From an uncultured Dehalococcoidia bacterium (GTDB taxonomy: Bacteria > Chloroflexota > Dehalococcoidia > Lucifugimonadales > UBA3495): a stretch of 64,000 nucleotides of DNA. The position numbers were made by a program, and so were the translations under genes. This document shows, in pieces, positions 8,481 through 16,628 of this stretch (position 1 is the first letter of the stretch; each line of letters starts with the position of its first letter). The notes beneath the pieces are model-generated. The model saw only the letters and a list, made by a program, of their open reading frames with translations, did no database searches and had not been told where the DNA came from. Location of the stretch: NCBI GenBank assembly GCA_958296225.1, contig OY282456.1:248001-312000 (forward strand), in the 5' to 3' direction.

Positions 8481-8717
8481 ATGGCGACACAGCGAATCAG
8501 AAAGACCAAGTTGATGCGGAGCGTAGAGGAAAAGCAGGGACGGCAGCTGGAGCATCTGGTGCCGGATTTGGTCAACGAAATGGGAATGAGCCGCGCGGCC
8601 GCCCAGCTGGGAGTCAGCCCGGCCACCCTGGGCTACTGGATGCTGAAAATGGGCATCCAATACCGCCGCGTCGCCGTAGCCGACGGGGAAACCATTGAAG
8701 TGCGCCGGCCGGGATAG
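8481..8717 (+). CDS. Small helix-turn-helix protein
   Basis: 78 residues. A basic N-terminus is followed by an HTH (LVNEMGMSRAAAQLGVSPAT, about residues 29-48), then YWMLKMGIQYRRVAV. It probably binds DNA as a regulator; no effector domain. The ATG follows GAGG. Its stop abuts the convergent cupin gene with no gap, and a TAAGAT -10-like sequence lies about 80 bp upstream. Confidence 0.7.
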   Translation: MATQRIRKTKLMRSVEEKQGRQLEHLVPDLVNEMGMSRAAAQLGVSPATLGYWMLKMGIQYRRVAVADGETIEVRRPG

Positions 8718-9149
8718 CTAAGGCGGGGCCAGCGTCGCCGGGCCCAGCCCGCCGACGGCCACGCCGGCAGCCTCATCCATACCGGGCCACGGCGGCATCG
8801 TCACGCAGATAAAGCGCAGCGCTGATTCCGGGCCGGCCTGGAACTGAAACGCCCAGCCGCTCGGTATCACCAGCGCGTCGCCGGGCGCAACGGCTACCGG
8901 CGAAACGTCCGCCGTCGTATCGGGCGGGCCGCGCCACACTTGGCCGGCCCCCTCTACGACGTACCAAACTTCCTCAACGGTGCGATGGCGAACCGGCCGG
9001 CTGACCGCTCCGGCGGCGATGCTGACCTCCACCATACTGCAACGGGTTGCGCCGTGCGCGCCGTCCAGCAGCAAACGCACTTCCGAACCGTCGGGGGCCG
9101 TGATGGAGTCGTCGGAACGGCGTCCCACCGGCGGGACAGGGCCAAGCAT
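8718..9149 (-). CDS. Cupin-domain protein
   Basis: 143 residues, a single beta-barrel cupin. Motif 1 is degenerate (PVRHRTVEEVWYVVEGAG, one His and one Glu retained) and motif 2 is APGDALVIPSGWAFQF, which lacks the usual His. The metal site is therefore incomplete, so a binding rather than catalytic role is plausible. Its ATG overlaps the stop of the crotonase gene by ATGA, indicating translational coupling. Confidence 0.8.
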   Translation of the reverse strand: MLGPVPPVGRRSDDSITAPDGSEVRLLLDGAHGATRCSMVEVSIAAGAVSRPVRHRTVEEVWYVVEGAGQVWRGPPDTTADVSPVAVAPGDALVIPSGWAFQFQAGPESALRFICVTMPPWPGMDEAAGVAVGGLGPATLAPP

Positions 9150-9964
9150 CAGGCGGAGCGCGGCTTGCGCCCCTTGCGGGCCAGGAAGTCCGAGAATCCT
9201 TCCTCGACGGACAGGCCCTTGAAACGGCCGGTGCGTCCCTCGATTTCGTTGCGATACTGCTCTGCGATGGGCAGACCGGAGTGTTCCAGGAGCAGCTGCT
9301 TGATGTTGGCCAGCCCTGCCACGCGGTTGCGGGCGATGCCGGCGGCAATATCCAGCGTGCGCTCCATTAACTCCTCTGCGGGCACCAGATGGTTAATCAG
9401 GCCGATGTGATACGCTTCGTCGGCGAAAACCTCGCGCCCGCTGAGCAGCAGTTCTTTGGCCCGGTGGATGCCTACCAGCTGCGGCAGGCTCCAGGTGGCG
9501 TTCATCTGCCCGTAGTTCACCGCCAGGAAACGGAAGCTGGTTTTTTCGCAGCCCACCAGAAAATCCAGGCTGGTTGCCAGCACAGTGCCGCCGCCGTAGC
9601 ACAGGCCGTTCACGGCGCCGATGATGGGCTTGCTGCTGGTGTGCAGATGCCAGGTGTATGCCGCGCGCTCCTGCTGGCCGGCTTCCCGCTCTTCGGCAGA
9701 CAACTCCCGGTTCTCGTGGATGTCGGCGCCGGCGGAGAAAGCCCGCTCGCCCGCGCCGGTGATGATGACCGCGCCCACGCTGTCGTCGGCCTCATAGTTG
9801 GTAATGGCTTCGTCCAGCTCGCGCACCAGCGGCAAGTTGAGGGCGTTCAGCACTTCGGGCCGGTTCAGCGTAACCACGCCGATGTGGGTCTCCACTTCGC
9901 TGCGCCCCATCATCGCCGGGCGGGTTACGGTTTCGGTGTTGATGCACGAGTAGGTAGTAACCAT
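9149..9964 (-). CDS. Enoyl-CoA hydratase/isomerase (crotonase) family protein
   Basis: 271 residues. Crotonase fold with the oxyanion-hole segments GAGERAFSAGADI (about 70-82) and NGLCYGGGTVLATSLDFLVG (about 115-135). The usual catalytic glutamates of enoyl-CoA hydratase are not evident in NYGQMNATWSLPQLVG, so the reaction may differ (isomerase, hydrolase or decarboxylase-type). It is coupled to the cupin gene. ATG 9964 has AAGGATGGA upstream. A CoA-thioester substrate is likely from the family. Confidence 0.85.
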   Translation of the reverse strand: MVTTYSCINTETVTRPAMMGRSEVETHIGVVTLNRPEVLNALNLPLVRELDEAITNYEADDSVGAVIITGAGERAFSAGADIHENRELSAEEREAGQQERAAYTWHLHTSSKPIIGAVNGLCYGGGTVLATSLDFLVGCEKTSFRFLAVNYGQMNATWSLPQLVGIHRAKELLLSGREVFADEAYHIGLINHLVPAEELMERTLDIAAGIARNRVAGLANIKQLLLEHSGLPIAEQYRNEIEGRTGRFKGLSVEEGFSDFLARKGRKPRSA

Positions 9965-10082
9965 GATTCCATCCTTGCCATCCCCGTCGTTGTCATACGG
10001 GTGAATATTAGCGTCCGTTCCTGTTCCGGCGACGCCATTATAGCGGGATTGAATGATGGCGGGTAGGGGCGGTAATTACTTC

Positions 10083-10168
10083 GGCAGCGTTCCGTCAACC
10101 CTCTCCCACAAGGGGAGAGGGCTTTAATGACTTTGCAAAACCCCGACCGCCGGCAACGGAACGCTACC
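10083..10168. mobile_element. 86-bp miniature element with ends of the 1076-bp IS
   Basis: The left end GGCAGCGTTCCGT and right end (reverse complement GGTAGCGTTCCGTT) match the terminal repeats of the complete element at 36741-37816. The flanks are TAATTACTTC and TAATCACTTC, an imperfect direct repeat of about 9-10 bp, consistent with the 9-bp duplication of the full element. The interior has no transposase but holds a hairpin, CCCTCTCCC-acaa-GGGGAGAGGG. It appears to be a non-autonomous derivative (MITE-like). Confidence 0.6.
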
Positions 10169-10255
10169 TAATCACTTCAATATCGTCCCATTGCCCTCGC
10201 TGGGAGAGTGGCCGGGGCCGGGTGAGAGTGAACGCCGGCCGGCTCTCCCAACTGC

Positions 10256-10261
10256 TATAAT
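10256..10261 (+). promoter_or_regulatory. -10 element of pyrF, implying a leaderless mRNA
   Basis: TATAAT ends seven bases before the ATG at 10269, so transcription would start at or within a base or two of the initiation codon. No Shine-Dalgarno precedes that ATG. A convincing -35 hexamer is not visible. Confidence 0.45.
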
Positions 10262-10268
10262 GCCTATT

Positions 10269-11108
10269 ATGCCTACCTTCACTAACCGCCTCCGCGCCGC
10301 GTGCGACGCTACCCAAAGCCTGGTGTGCGTCGGTTTGGACGTCAACCCGGAGGCAATGCCCATCGCCGACGTTGCCGATTTCAACCGCGCCATCGTCAAT
10401 GCCACTTCTGATTTAGTCTGCGCCTACAAGCCCAACCTGGCCTTCTACGAAGCGCTGGGCTTGCCCGGCCTGCGCGCGCTGGAAGCGACCGTCACCCACA
10501 TCCGCCAGGCCGCGCCCCACAGCATCATCATTGGCGACTGCAAACGCGGCGACATCGGCAGCACGGCGACCGCTTACGCTGCGGCTATGTTCAATGTCTG
10601 GGGGTTTGACGCCGTTACCATCAACCCCTGGGGCGGCCTGGACACCGTGGCGCCGTGGCTGGCGGACCCGGAGCGCGGCGCTTTCGTCTGGTGTCGCGGC
10701 TCCAACCCCGGCGCCGCCGACTTGCAGGATTTGACCGTCAGCGACGCCGGCCGGCCGGCCGAACCCGTCTATCTGCGGTTGGCGCGCCAGTCCAACGCGC
10801 TGGCGGCCAGGGGAAACCTCGGCCTGGTAGTGGGCGCCACTGCCCCCGAACAGCTGGTGGCGGTGCGGGCGGTTTGCCCCGATGTTCCCCTGCTCATCCC
10901 CGGAGTCGGCGCGCAGGGCGGCGATTTGGCCGCCAGCGTGCTCAACGGCGTCGCATCCGATGGCCGGCTGGCTATCATCAACTCATCCCGCGGCATCATC
11001 TACGCATCCTCCGGCGCGGATTACGCCGCCGCCGCCCGCCATGCCGCCGCCAACTTACGCAGCGCCATCAACGGGACGCTGGCCGAGGCAGGTTTGGGAT
11101 GGCGCTAG
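10269..11108 (+). CDS. pyrF: Orotidine 5'-phosphate decarboxylase, type 2
   Basis: 279 residues. It catalyses OMP to UMP, the last step of pyrimidine synthesis. The TIM barrel contains LVCVGLDVNP, YKPNLAFYEALG, the catalytic GDCKRGDIGSTA (about residues 88-99), VTINPWGGLDT and IPGVGAQGGD. The length matches type-2 PyrF, longer than the E. coli type. ATG 10269 sits just after a TATAAT box; an in-frame ATG at 10260 lies inside that box and is unlikely. The 3' end overlaps the DUF951 gene by 10 bp. Confidence 0.95.
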   Translation: MPTFTNRLRAACDATQSLVCVGLDVNPEAMPIADVADFNRAIVNATSDLVCAYKPNLAFYEALGLPGLRALEATVTHIRQAAPHSIIIGDCKRGDIGSTATAYAAAMFNVWGFDAVTINPWGGLDTVAPWLADPERGAFVWCRGSNPGAADLQDLTVSDAGRPAEPVYLRLARQSNALAARGNLGLVVGATAPEQLVAVRAVCPDVPLLIPGVGAQGGDLAASVLNGVASDGRLAIINSSRGIIYASSGADYAAAARHAAANLRSAINGTLAEAGLGWR

Positions 11109-11344
11109 ACCTCAAACCCGGCGACTTGAAACCCGGCGATATTGTCCGCCTGAAAAAGCCTCATCCTTGCGGCGGCTACCTCTGGCGGGTGAACCGCACC
11201 GGCGGCGACATCGGCCTGCACTGCCAGACCTGCGGCCACTACATTATGACGCCCCGGTTCCGCATTGCGCGGCGCATCCGCGAGATTACCCGACCATCGC
11301 CCCCGGCGGCCGGCGATGCCGCGCCGCCAGCTCGCGGCGGATGA
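11099..11344 (+). CDS. DUF951 family protein
   Basis: 81 residues. The DUF951 core is DIVRLKKPHPCGGYLWRV, then IGLHCQTCGHYIM; the Cys-x-x-Cys and upstream Cys could bind a metal. The N-terminus has a duplicated LKPGD-LKPGD. It starts inside pyrF (10-bp overlap) and its TGA overlaps the ATG of the MFS gene, so the three are one coupled operon. DUF951 is known mainly from Firmicutes and Chloroflexota and has no assigned function. Confidence 0.88.
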   Translation: MALDLKPGDLKPGDIVRLKKPHPCGGYLWRVNRTGGDIGLHCQTCGHYIMTPRFRIARRIREITRPSPPAAGDAAPPARGG

Positions 11345-12627
11345 CGGGCGGCATCTCGGCGGCGCTGCGGGGCCGCTATCGGGGCGTTTCCTACCTCTGC
11401 GTCATCGTGGCGCTGAACAGTTTCGGCATGGGCGTCGTCGCCCCGGTGCTGCCTCTGTTTCTCAAACAGGAATACGGCGTAACCGCTACCGAAGTCGGCA
11501 TTGCCCTGGGTCTGTTCGGCATCGGCAGACTCGTCACCAGCCTGCCCGCCGGATACCTGTCCCAGCGTTACGGTCGCCGTCCCGTCCTGGCCCTGGGCGC
11601 CGCCATCAACGTGCTTGGCGCGGCGATGGTGTCCCTGTCTTTCAGCTACATCTGGCTGACCGGATGGCGCTTTGTGTCGGGATTCGGCGGCAGCATATTT
11701 ATTACCGTTGCCACCATCTACCTGCGCGATGAATCCACGCCGGAAACCAGAGGCCGCCTGCTCAGTCTGCAAGAGTTGAGCATTCTCGCCGGCCAGATAC
11801 TCGGCCCGCTGCTGGGCGGCTTTCTCGCCAGCATTTTCGGCCTGCGCATCCCCCTGTTCGCCCAGGCGATACTGATGGCAATTTCCCTCGCCGTAATCAT
11901 ACTGGCCCTGCCCGAATCCCGCTGGCGCGAGGAATCGGCCCGCGTTGCCGCAACCCGGCGGCGAACTCCAGCCCCGGCTCCGACTCCGGCCGCCGCGCCA
12001 ACCGGCGCTGAGGCAGTCACCCCGCCGCCGCGACAGCGTGGCGCGATGTGGCGTCTTATATTCAGCCCGGCGTTCATTTTCGTCGGTCTGTTCGCCCTGA
12101 TGATTGTCGCCAACCGCCAGGGCGCGCGGTTCAGCGTAATGCCCCTGTTCGGACGCGAAAAGGGCTTCGGCCCCGACGAGCTGGGGCTCTGGATTAGCCT
12201 GACTCACTTCCCCCAGTTCTTCACCACTATGCTGTCGGGCTACCTGTCCGACCGCTTCGGACGCAAGACGCCCATCATCCCGTCCATTGCCCTCATCTGC
12301 CTGGGCATTGCCGCCTTCGTGTGGGCCGGCAGTCTGTGGCAGCTGCTCCTGTCCGGCGTCCTGCTGGGCATGGGCGAGGGATTGGGCAGCCCGGCCGGCA
12401 CCGTCTTCTTCGCCGATATTGCTCCCCCCGGCCTGGAGGGCGTAACCATTGGCCTGCTCCGCACCTTTGGCGGCATCGGCACTGTCATCGGAGCGCTGGC
12501 CCTGGGCGCCATCGCCGACGCCGCCGGCTTCCCCTGGTCCCTCTGGGTGGACGCCATCATAATGGCGGCGTCGGGCATCGGCCTGATGCTGTTTGTGAGA
12601 GAGACCTACCACCGCCGCAATGCGTAA
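11341..12627 (+). CDS. MFS transporter
   Basis: 428 residues, 12 predicted membrane helices in two halves joined by a Pro/Ala-rich linker (about 195-225). The loop 2-3 signature is present in both halves (PAGYLSQRYGRRPVLALG; LSGYLSDRFGRKTPIIPS). It is an inner-membrane secondary transporter, probably drug or metabolite efflux type. It is translationally coupled to DUF951 through ATGA. Substrate unknown. Confidence 0.9.
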   Translation: MTGGISAALRGRYRGVSYLCVIVALNSFGMGVVAPVLPLFLKQEYGVTATEVGIALGLFGIGRLVTSLPAGYLSQRYGRRPVLALGAAINVLGAAMVSLSFSYIWLTGWRFVSGFGGSIFITVATIYLRDESTPETRGRLLSLQELSILAGQILGPLLGGFLASIFGLRIPLFAQAILMAISLAVIILALPESRWREESARVAATRRRTPAPAPTPAAAPTGAEAVTPPPRQRGAMWRLIFSPAFIFVGLFALMIVANRQGARFSVMPLFGREKGFGPDELGLWISLTHFPQFFTTMLSGYLSDRFGRKTPIIPSIALICLGIAAFVWAGSLWQLLLSGVLLGMGEGLGSPAGTVFFADIAPPGLEGVTIGLLRTFGGIGTVIGALALGAIADAAGFPWSLWVDAIIMAASGIGLMLFVRETYHRRNA

Positions 12628-12637
12628 CCCTAACGCC

Positions 12638-12663
12638 GTGATTCCGGCGCGCGCCGGAATCAC
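12638..12663. repeat. Perfect 26-bp palindrome between convergent MFS genes
   Basis: GTGATTCCGGCGC followed directly by its reverse complement. It overlaps the end of the minus-strand gene at 12660 by a few bases. It may act as a bidirectional terminator without T tracts. The CATTCCGGCGCAAGCCGGAATGG repeat at 29499 belongs to the same family. Confidence 0.65.
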
Positions 12664-14000
12664 GAATCCTCCACGTCCCCGGCCCTTTCCGCTATTGCCG
12701 CCGGATGGATCACTCGCACCTTCAACAGCAGCGTCCCGCCGATGATGAACAGCAGCGCGCTGGCCCCGAGCAATGCCGTGTAGCCGAAGCCGGGGCCGAA
12801 CCACACCGTTACCAGGTCGGGCAGCGGGCCGATGGCTTTGGCCCCGGCCGCTCCGAACAGCGTGCCCAGGTTCACGATGCCCATGTGCTGCGCCTCCCGC
12901 CCCGGCGTGCCCAGGTCGTTGGCCAGCGCCCAATGCACGGTCAGAATGACGCCCACCGAGCCGCCGACTACGCTGGCTACCACCACCGCCAGCAGGTAGG
13001 TGCTTACCCACATCATGCCCACGGTGCCGGCCACCGCGACGGCCAGTCCGGCCGCCAGCACCGGCTTGCGGCCAATCCGGTCCGACAGCCAGCCCGACGG
13101 ATACGTGGTCAGCGCGAGCGCCCCGCCGATTCCGATGATGGCCACGCCCAGCGCCTGGGCCGGGTTCTCCACCTGCACCTTGTCGCGCAGGAAGAACAGG
13201 CCATAGGTGGTAAAGATGACCACCGCCGCCATAAACGCGCCCCGCGAGACCACGAACCAGGCCAGGTCGGGGTGCAGCCGCGCCATGCTGGTCGATTCCG
13301 GGAAAGTCAGCGCCGACCGGTGGAACGCCGCCGCCGCCGCGCCGCCCGCTTCGCGCATCCGCATGAACATCGTCAGCGCGCTGATGGCGGCCGTAACGAG
13401 AATCACCCCGGCGAACATCGCCAGCGTCGCCCACAGCCACCCGGCGGCCTCGGGGCCGGAGTACCGGCTCACCATCAGGGCCGCCAGGCACAGCACCGAC
13501 GCGCCGCCCAACGCCTCGACCAGCGTTTTGATGGACGCTGCCACGCCCATGCGATTGGCCGGCACCAGGTCGCGGATGCTTGCCAGGTAAGGCGAATAGC
13601 CGATGCCGGAATTAATCTGGATGAACAGCCAGATGACCAGCAGACTGGCGTAATTGAGCGGCATCGCCAGCCCGGCCAACCCGATGGGCAGACACAGACA
13701 GGCCCACAGCATATAGGGCAGGCGACGGCCCATGCGGGACCGGGTGCGGTCGCTGGCCCAGCCCACGGGCACTTGCACCAGCGCCGCCGCCAGCAGCCCG
13801 GCCAAACCGACGATGCCCAGCAGCGTATTTTTCGCCGCTTCCGGCGCCACCTCCAGCACCAGGATGGGCAGGACGGCGGTGTCCATCGCCAGGATGAAGC
13901 CGGCCAGCCCAAAGCTGTAAGCGTTGAGCCGCACCAACTCCCGCTTGCTCCAGCGATGCGCTGCGGCAGCCGGCGCGGGCCGAGTGATGTCAGCGCTCAT
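12660..14000 (-). CDS. MFS transporter
   Basis: 446 residues with about 12 membrane helices. Motifs include VPVGWASDRTRSRMGRR after helix 2 and YPSGWLSDRIGRKPVL in the second half. The layout, with an early Asp in helix 1 (LAMDTAVLP), resembles sugar/glycoside-type MFS proteins, but this is weak. ATG 14000 is preferred because longer starts extend into non-membrane sequence. A TATACC box seven bases before the ATG would make the transcript leaderless. It faces the other MFS gene across the palindrome. Confidence 0.88.
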   Translation of the reverse strand: MSADITRPAPAAAAHRWSKRELVRLNAYSFGLAGFILAMDTAVLPILVLEVAPEAAKNTLLGIVGLAGLLAAALVQVPVGWASDRTRSRMGRRLPYMLWACLCLPIGLAGLAMPLNYASLLVIWLFIQINSGIGYSPYLASIRDLVPANRMGVAASIKTLVEALGGASVLCLAALMVSRYSGPEAAGWLWATLAMFAGVILVTAAISALTMFMRMREAGGAAAAAFHRSALTFPESTSMARLHPDLAWFVVSRGAFMAAVVIFTTYGLFFLRDKVQVENPAQALGVAIIGIGGALALTTYPSGWLSDRIGRKPVLAAGLAVAVAGTVGMMWVSTYLLAVVVASVVGGSVGVILTVHWALANDLGTPGREAQHMGIVNLGTLFGAAGAKAIGPLPDLVTVWFGPGFGYTALLGASALLFIIGGTLLLKVRVIHPAAIAERAGDVEDS

Positions 14001-14226
14001 AGTGGCCGGTATAATCCCGTCAGGGTCTCCCAATGTCATTGCAATCGTAGCATCGCAATCTATTTGCCCAGAGCTGCCAGCGTTGTCGTCAGAGCATTTT
14101 TGACCCTGCCGTTCCAATAATCGCAAGACCCTGCTGAACCCTATCGTGTCGCATATTTGGCAGCAAAGTATATGCTACAATGCGCCGGCCAGACTATCCA
14201 TAGACGTAATGCCGGGGCAATCCACC

Positions 14227-15276
14227 ATGCGCATCTGTTCGTTGCTCCCCAGCGGCACCGAAATACTGTTCTCCCTGGGCTTGGGTGAACGGATTATCGG
14301 CATAACCGACCTGTGCGACTACCCGCCGGCCGCCGCCGGCATCCGCGTAGTCTGCCGCAGCCGCATCGACCCGTCGGTAATGTCCAGCGCGGAAGTCGAG
14401 GCCGAGATGCACCGCATCCTCGCCGCCGGCGAAAGCCCCTACGACCTTGACGTGGACTGGCTCCGCCAGGCCGCTCCCGACGTGGTGCTGACGCAAGACC
14501 TGTGCTATTTCTGCGAAGTGGACGCCGGAACCGTCCGCCAGGCCGTTGACCCCATTCCCATACCGCCCCACGTCCTGAACCTGAACCCGCGCACGCTGGA
14601 CGAGATTCTGGACAGTTTCCTGGAAGTGGGCGCGGCGTGCGGCGTACCGGAACGGGCGGCGGCGCTGGCTGCCAGCCTGCGGGAACGGGTTGCCGCGGTG
14701 GCCCGGAAAGTCAACGGCGCGCGGTATCGACCGGCGGCGTTCTCTCTGGAGGGCGTCAACCCGCTGGTCATCGGCGGACACTGGGTCACCGACCTGGTGG
14801 CGCGGGCCGGCGGCGTCCTGCCGGAGCGTTTCGCGCCGGGCTGCCCCGCCGAACGCATCGGATGGGATGCAGTAGTCGCCGCCGCGCCGGAGAAGCTGTA
14901 CGTTGACCTGTGTTCATCCGACCTGGCCCGCAGCGTCCGCGAAATCCCGTGGCTCGCCGCGCAGCCCGGCTGGAGCGAACTGCCCGCCGTCCGCTCCGGC
15001 GAGGTCTATCTCATCGACCACAGCACGTTGAGCCGGCCGGGGCCGCGGGTAGTGGACGGCCTGGAACTGCTGGCCCAGCTGACCCATCCCGACCTTTTCG
15101 CCGGGCACATCCCCGCCGGAACCGTGCTCAAGCTGGACCCGGCTATGGCATCACGCGCGCCGGTCGCACGCATCGGCGACGCCTTCCTGCCCTGGCCGCC
15201 CGTGGAGCAAGTGGGAGAGGACAACTTCAGCCGGCCGGTGGCGGCGTCTGGCATTAGTGATACTGGCCGGGTATAA
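14227..15276 (+). CDS. BtuF-like corrinoid/iron-chelate-binding protein without a signal peptide
   Basis: 349 residues of the periplasmic-binding-protein class III fold: ICSLLPSGTEILFSLGLGER at the N-terminus, VVLTQDLCYFCEVD, RPAAFSLEGVNPLVIGGHWV, and LPAVRSGEVYLID near the C-terminus. These match cobalamin-binding proteins. There is no signal peptide or lipobox before the fold, so the protein appears cytoplasmic, and no permease or ATPase gene is adjacent. A TACAAT -10-like box lies about 50 bp upstream. ATG 14227 was chosen as the first residue of the conserved fold. Confidence 0.8.
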   Translation: MRICSLLPSGTEILFSLGLGERIIGITDLCDYPPAAAGIRVVCRSRIDPSVMSSAEVEAEMHRILAAGESPYDLDVDWLRQAAPDVVLTQDLCYFCEVDAGTVRQAVDPIPIPPHVLNLNPRTLDEILDSFLEVGAACGVPERAAALAASLRERVAAVARKVNGARYRPAAFSLEGVNPLVIGGHWVTDLVARAGGVLPERFAPGCPAERIGWDAVVAAAPEKLYVDLCSSDLARSVREIPWLAAQPGWSELPAVRSGEVYLIDHSTLSRPGPRVVDGLELLAQLTHPDLFAGHIPAGTVLKLDPAMASRAPVARIGDAFLPWPPVEQVGEDNFSRPVAASGISDTGRV

Positions 15277-15277
15277 T
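15272..15277 (+). promoter_or_regulatory. -10 element TATAAT upstream of the flavin reductase
   Basis: The hexamer overlaps the stop of the preceding gene and lies 30 bp before the GTG at 15308. No clear -35 partner at 16-18 bp. Confidence 0.4.
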
Positions 15278-15307
15278 CATCAAAAACCTATCGGGGGTAA
15301 GCGCGCA

Positions 15308-15796
15308 GTGGTTGATCAAGATGCTTTTCGCCAGGCAATGTCAAAGTTCGCTACCGGCGTTACGGTGATTACTACGCTGGACCCGTCGGGCAATCCCCAC
15401 GCCATGACCGCCAACGCCTTCACTTCGGTCTGCCTCGACCCGCCGACTTTGCTGGTCTGTGTCGCCCACAACACCATCACCTACGGCTACGTGGAGGCGC
15501 GGCGGCGCATCGGCGTGAACGTGCTGCGGGAAGAGCAGGAAGAATTGGGTATGTACTTCGCCCGCCGGCCGGAACACCGGGAAGGCAACCCGGAGTATTC
15601 CTATACCTTTGACGCGCGCAACGTGCCGGAGCTGGACGGGTCAATGGTTTTCTTTGACTGCGAAATCGTCGGCGCCCACGTCTATGGCGACCACACCATC
15701 TACGTGGGCGAAGTCCGGGAAATGAAGCGGAGCGACGAGGGCGCGGTTCCCCTGATGTTCTACGACAGCCATTGGTATCACCCCGGCCACGAATAG
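15308..15796 (+). CDS. Flavin reductase family protein
   Basis: 162 residues. FMN-binding split-barrel: FRQAMSKFATGVTVITT at the N-terminus, then PHAMTANAFTSVCLDPPTLL and the C-terminal YVGEVREM. Such proteins supply reduced FMN to two-component monooxygenases or act as NAD(P)H:FMN reductases. The GTG at 15308 follows GGGGG. No partner oxygenase is adjacent; the LLM oxidoreductase at 6620 is only a distant candidate. Confidence 0.9.
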   Translation: MVDQDAFRQAMSKFATGVTVITTLDPSGNPHAMTANAFTSVCLDPPTLLVCVAHNTITYGYVEARRRIGVNVLREEQEELGMYFARRPEHREGNPEYSYTFDARNVPELDGSMVFFDCEIVGAHVYGDHTIYVGEVREMKRSDEGAVPLMFYDSHWYHPGHE

Positions 15797-15806
15797 CTGG
15801 CCGGGG
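15781..15806 (+). terminator. Hairpin overlapping the flavin reductase stop
   Basis: CCCCGGCCA/TGGCCGGGG, a 9-bp perfect stem with an 8-base loop containing the TAG stop. There is no T tract, so the terminator function is tentative. Confidence 0.4.
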
Positions 15807-15832
15807 CATCTGCAAATCGGGGCCACTGCACG

Positions 15833-16627
15833 ATGCTTGCTGCCGGCCAAATTCACCACGGAGACGCCTTTGATTTACTCCCGTGCCTTGACGACGGCAG
15901 CATTGACCTGATTATCTGCGACGGGCCTTACGGGGCAACGCCCAACGAATGGGACCGCATCCGCAATATCCAGGAATTCAACTTGAAGCTCATCCGCATT
16001 TTTGCGGCCAAATTGAAGGATGGCGGCGCGCTGTACCTGTTCGGCAAGCCGGATTGTCTCGATTTCGTCGATTACCGCCCCTATCTCAATCTGCGGTCAA
16101 GGATTGTGTGGTATCAGCCCAGCCGCCTGGCCCAGGGTCGCATCAGCTACACCAACAACTACGACATCATCTGCTACTTTGTGAAAGGCAACCGCCCCCG
16201 CGTGTTCAACCTGGACGACATACGGGTTGCCCAACTGGTAGAGCTGGAGCATCGCCGGCGTTGTGAGCGCGTCCCCTCGGTTGCCAACGGCAAGTTCGGC
16301 AAAACCCGGTTCAACGCCAAAGGCAAAAACCCCGGCGACGTTTGGGGCGACATCAAGCAGCTAACCTACAAATCAAAGGAACTGGTCAGCCGCGATGCGC
16401 TGAATACAATACAGAAGCCGGAGAAACTGATTGAGCGGCTGATAAAGGCCAGCTCGGTAGAAAATGACCTGGTACTTGACCCCTTCGCCGGCGTTGGCAC
16501 CGGCCCCGTAGTATGCCAACGGCTGGGCCGGCGTTTCATTGGCATTGAACAGGATAAGAGGTTTGTGGACGCCGCCAACACCCGGCTGGCAGAAGCAACT
16601 GGCGCACTGTCCGGCAAGCTGTTGTGA
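15833..16627 (+). CDS. DNA methyltransferase of an R-M pair (N4-cytosine/N6-adenine type)
   Basis: 264 residues. Order of motifs is catalytic motif IV first (LIICDGPYGATPNEWD, about residues 30-45; DGPY instead of DPPY) and the SAM-binding motif last (LVLDPFAGVGTGPVVCQRLG, about 215-235), i.e. the beta-class arrangement. The target-recognition region lies between. The next gene starts one base after the stop and is a frameshifted candidate endonuclease. The DGPY variant still has the Asp and the Pro-Tyr needed for base flipping and catalysis. Confidence 0.88.
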   Translation: MLAAGQIHHGDAFDLLPCLDDGSIDLIICDGPYGATPNEWDRIRNIQEFNLKLIRIFAAKLKDGGALYLFGKPDCLDFVDYRPYLNLRSRIVWYQPSRLAQGRISYTNNYDIICYFVKGNRPRVFNLDDIRVAQLVELEHRRRCERVPSVANGKFGKTRFNAKGKNPGDVWGDIKQLTYKSKELVSRDALNTIQKPEKLIERLIKASSVENDLVLDPFAGVGTGPVVCQRLGRRFIGIEQDKRFVDAANTRLAEATGALSGKLL

Positions 16628-16628
16628 T

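Noticed and set aside
11239..13491. 750-codon open frame on the minus strand across the MFS gene
   Set aside because: Composition is Gly/Ala/Arg-rich without motifs. It is the GC-driven shadow of the convincing MFS genes on both strands.
12705..14120. 471-codon plus-strand frame over the second MFS gene
   Set aside because: Gln/Arg/His-rich with no hydrophobic core, whereas the minus strand encodes 12 clear membrane helices.
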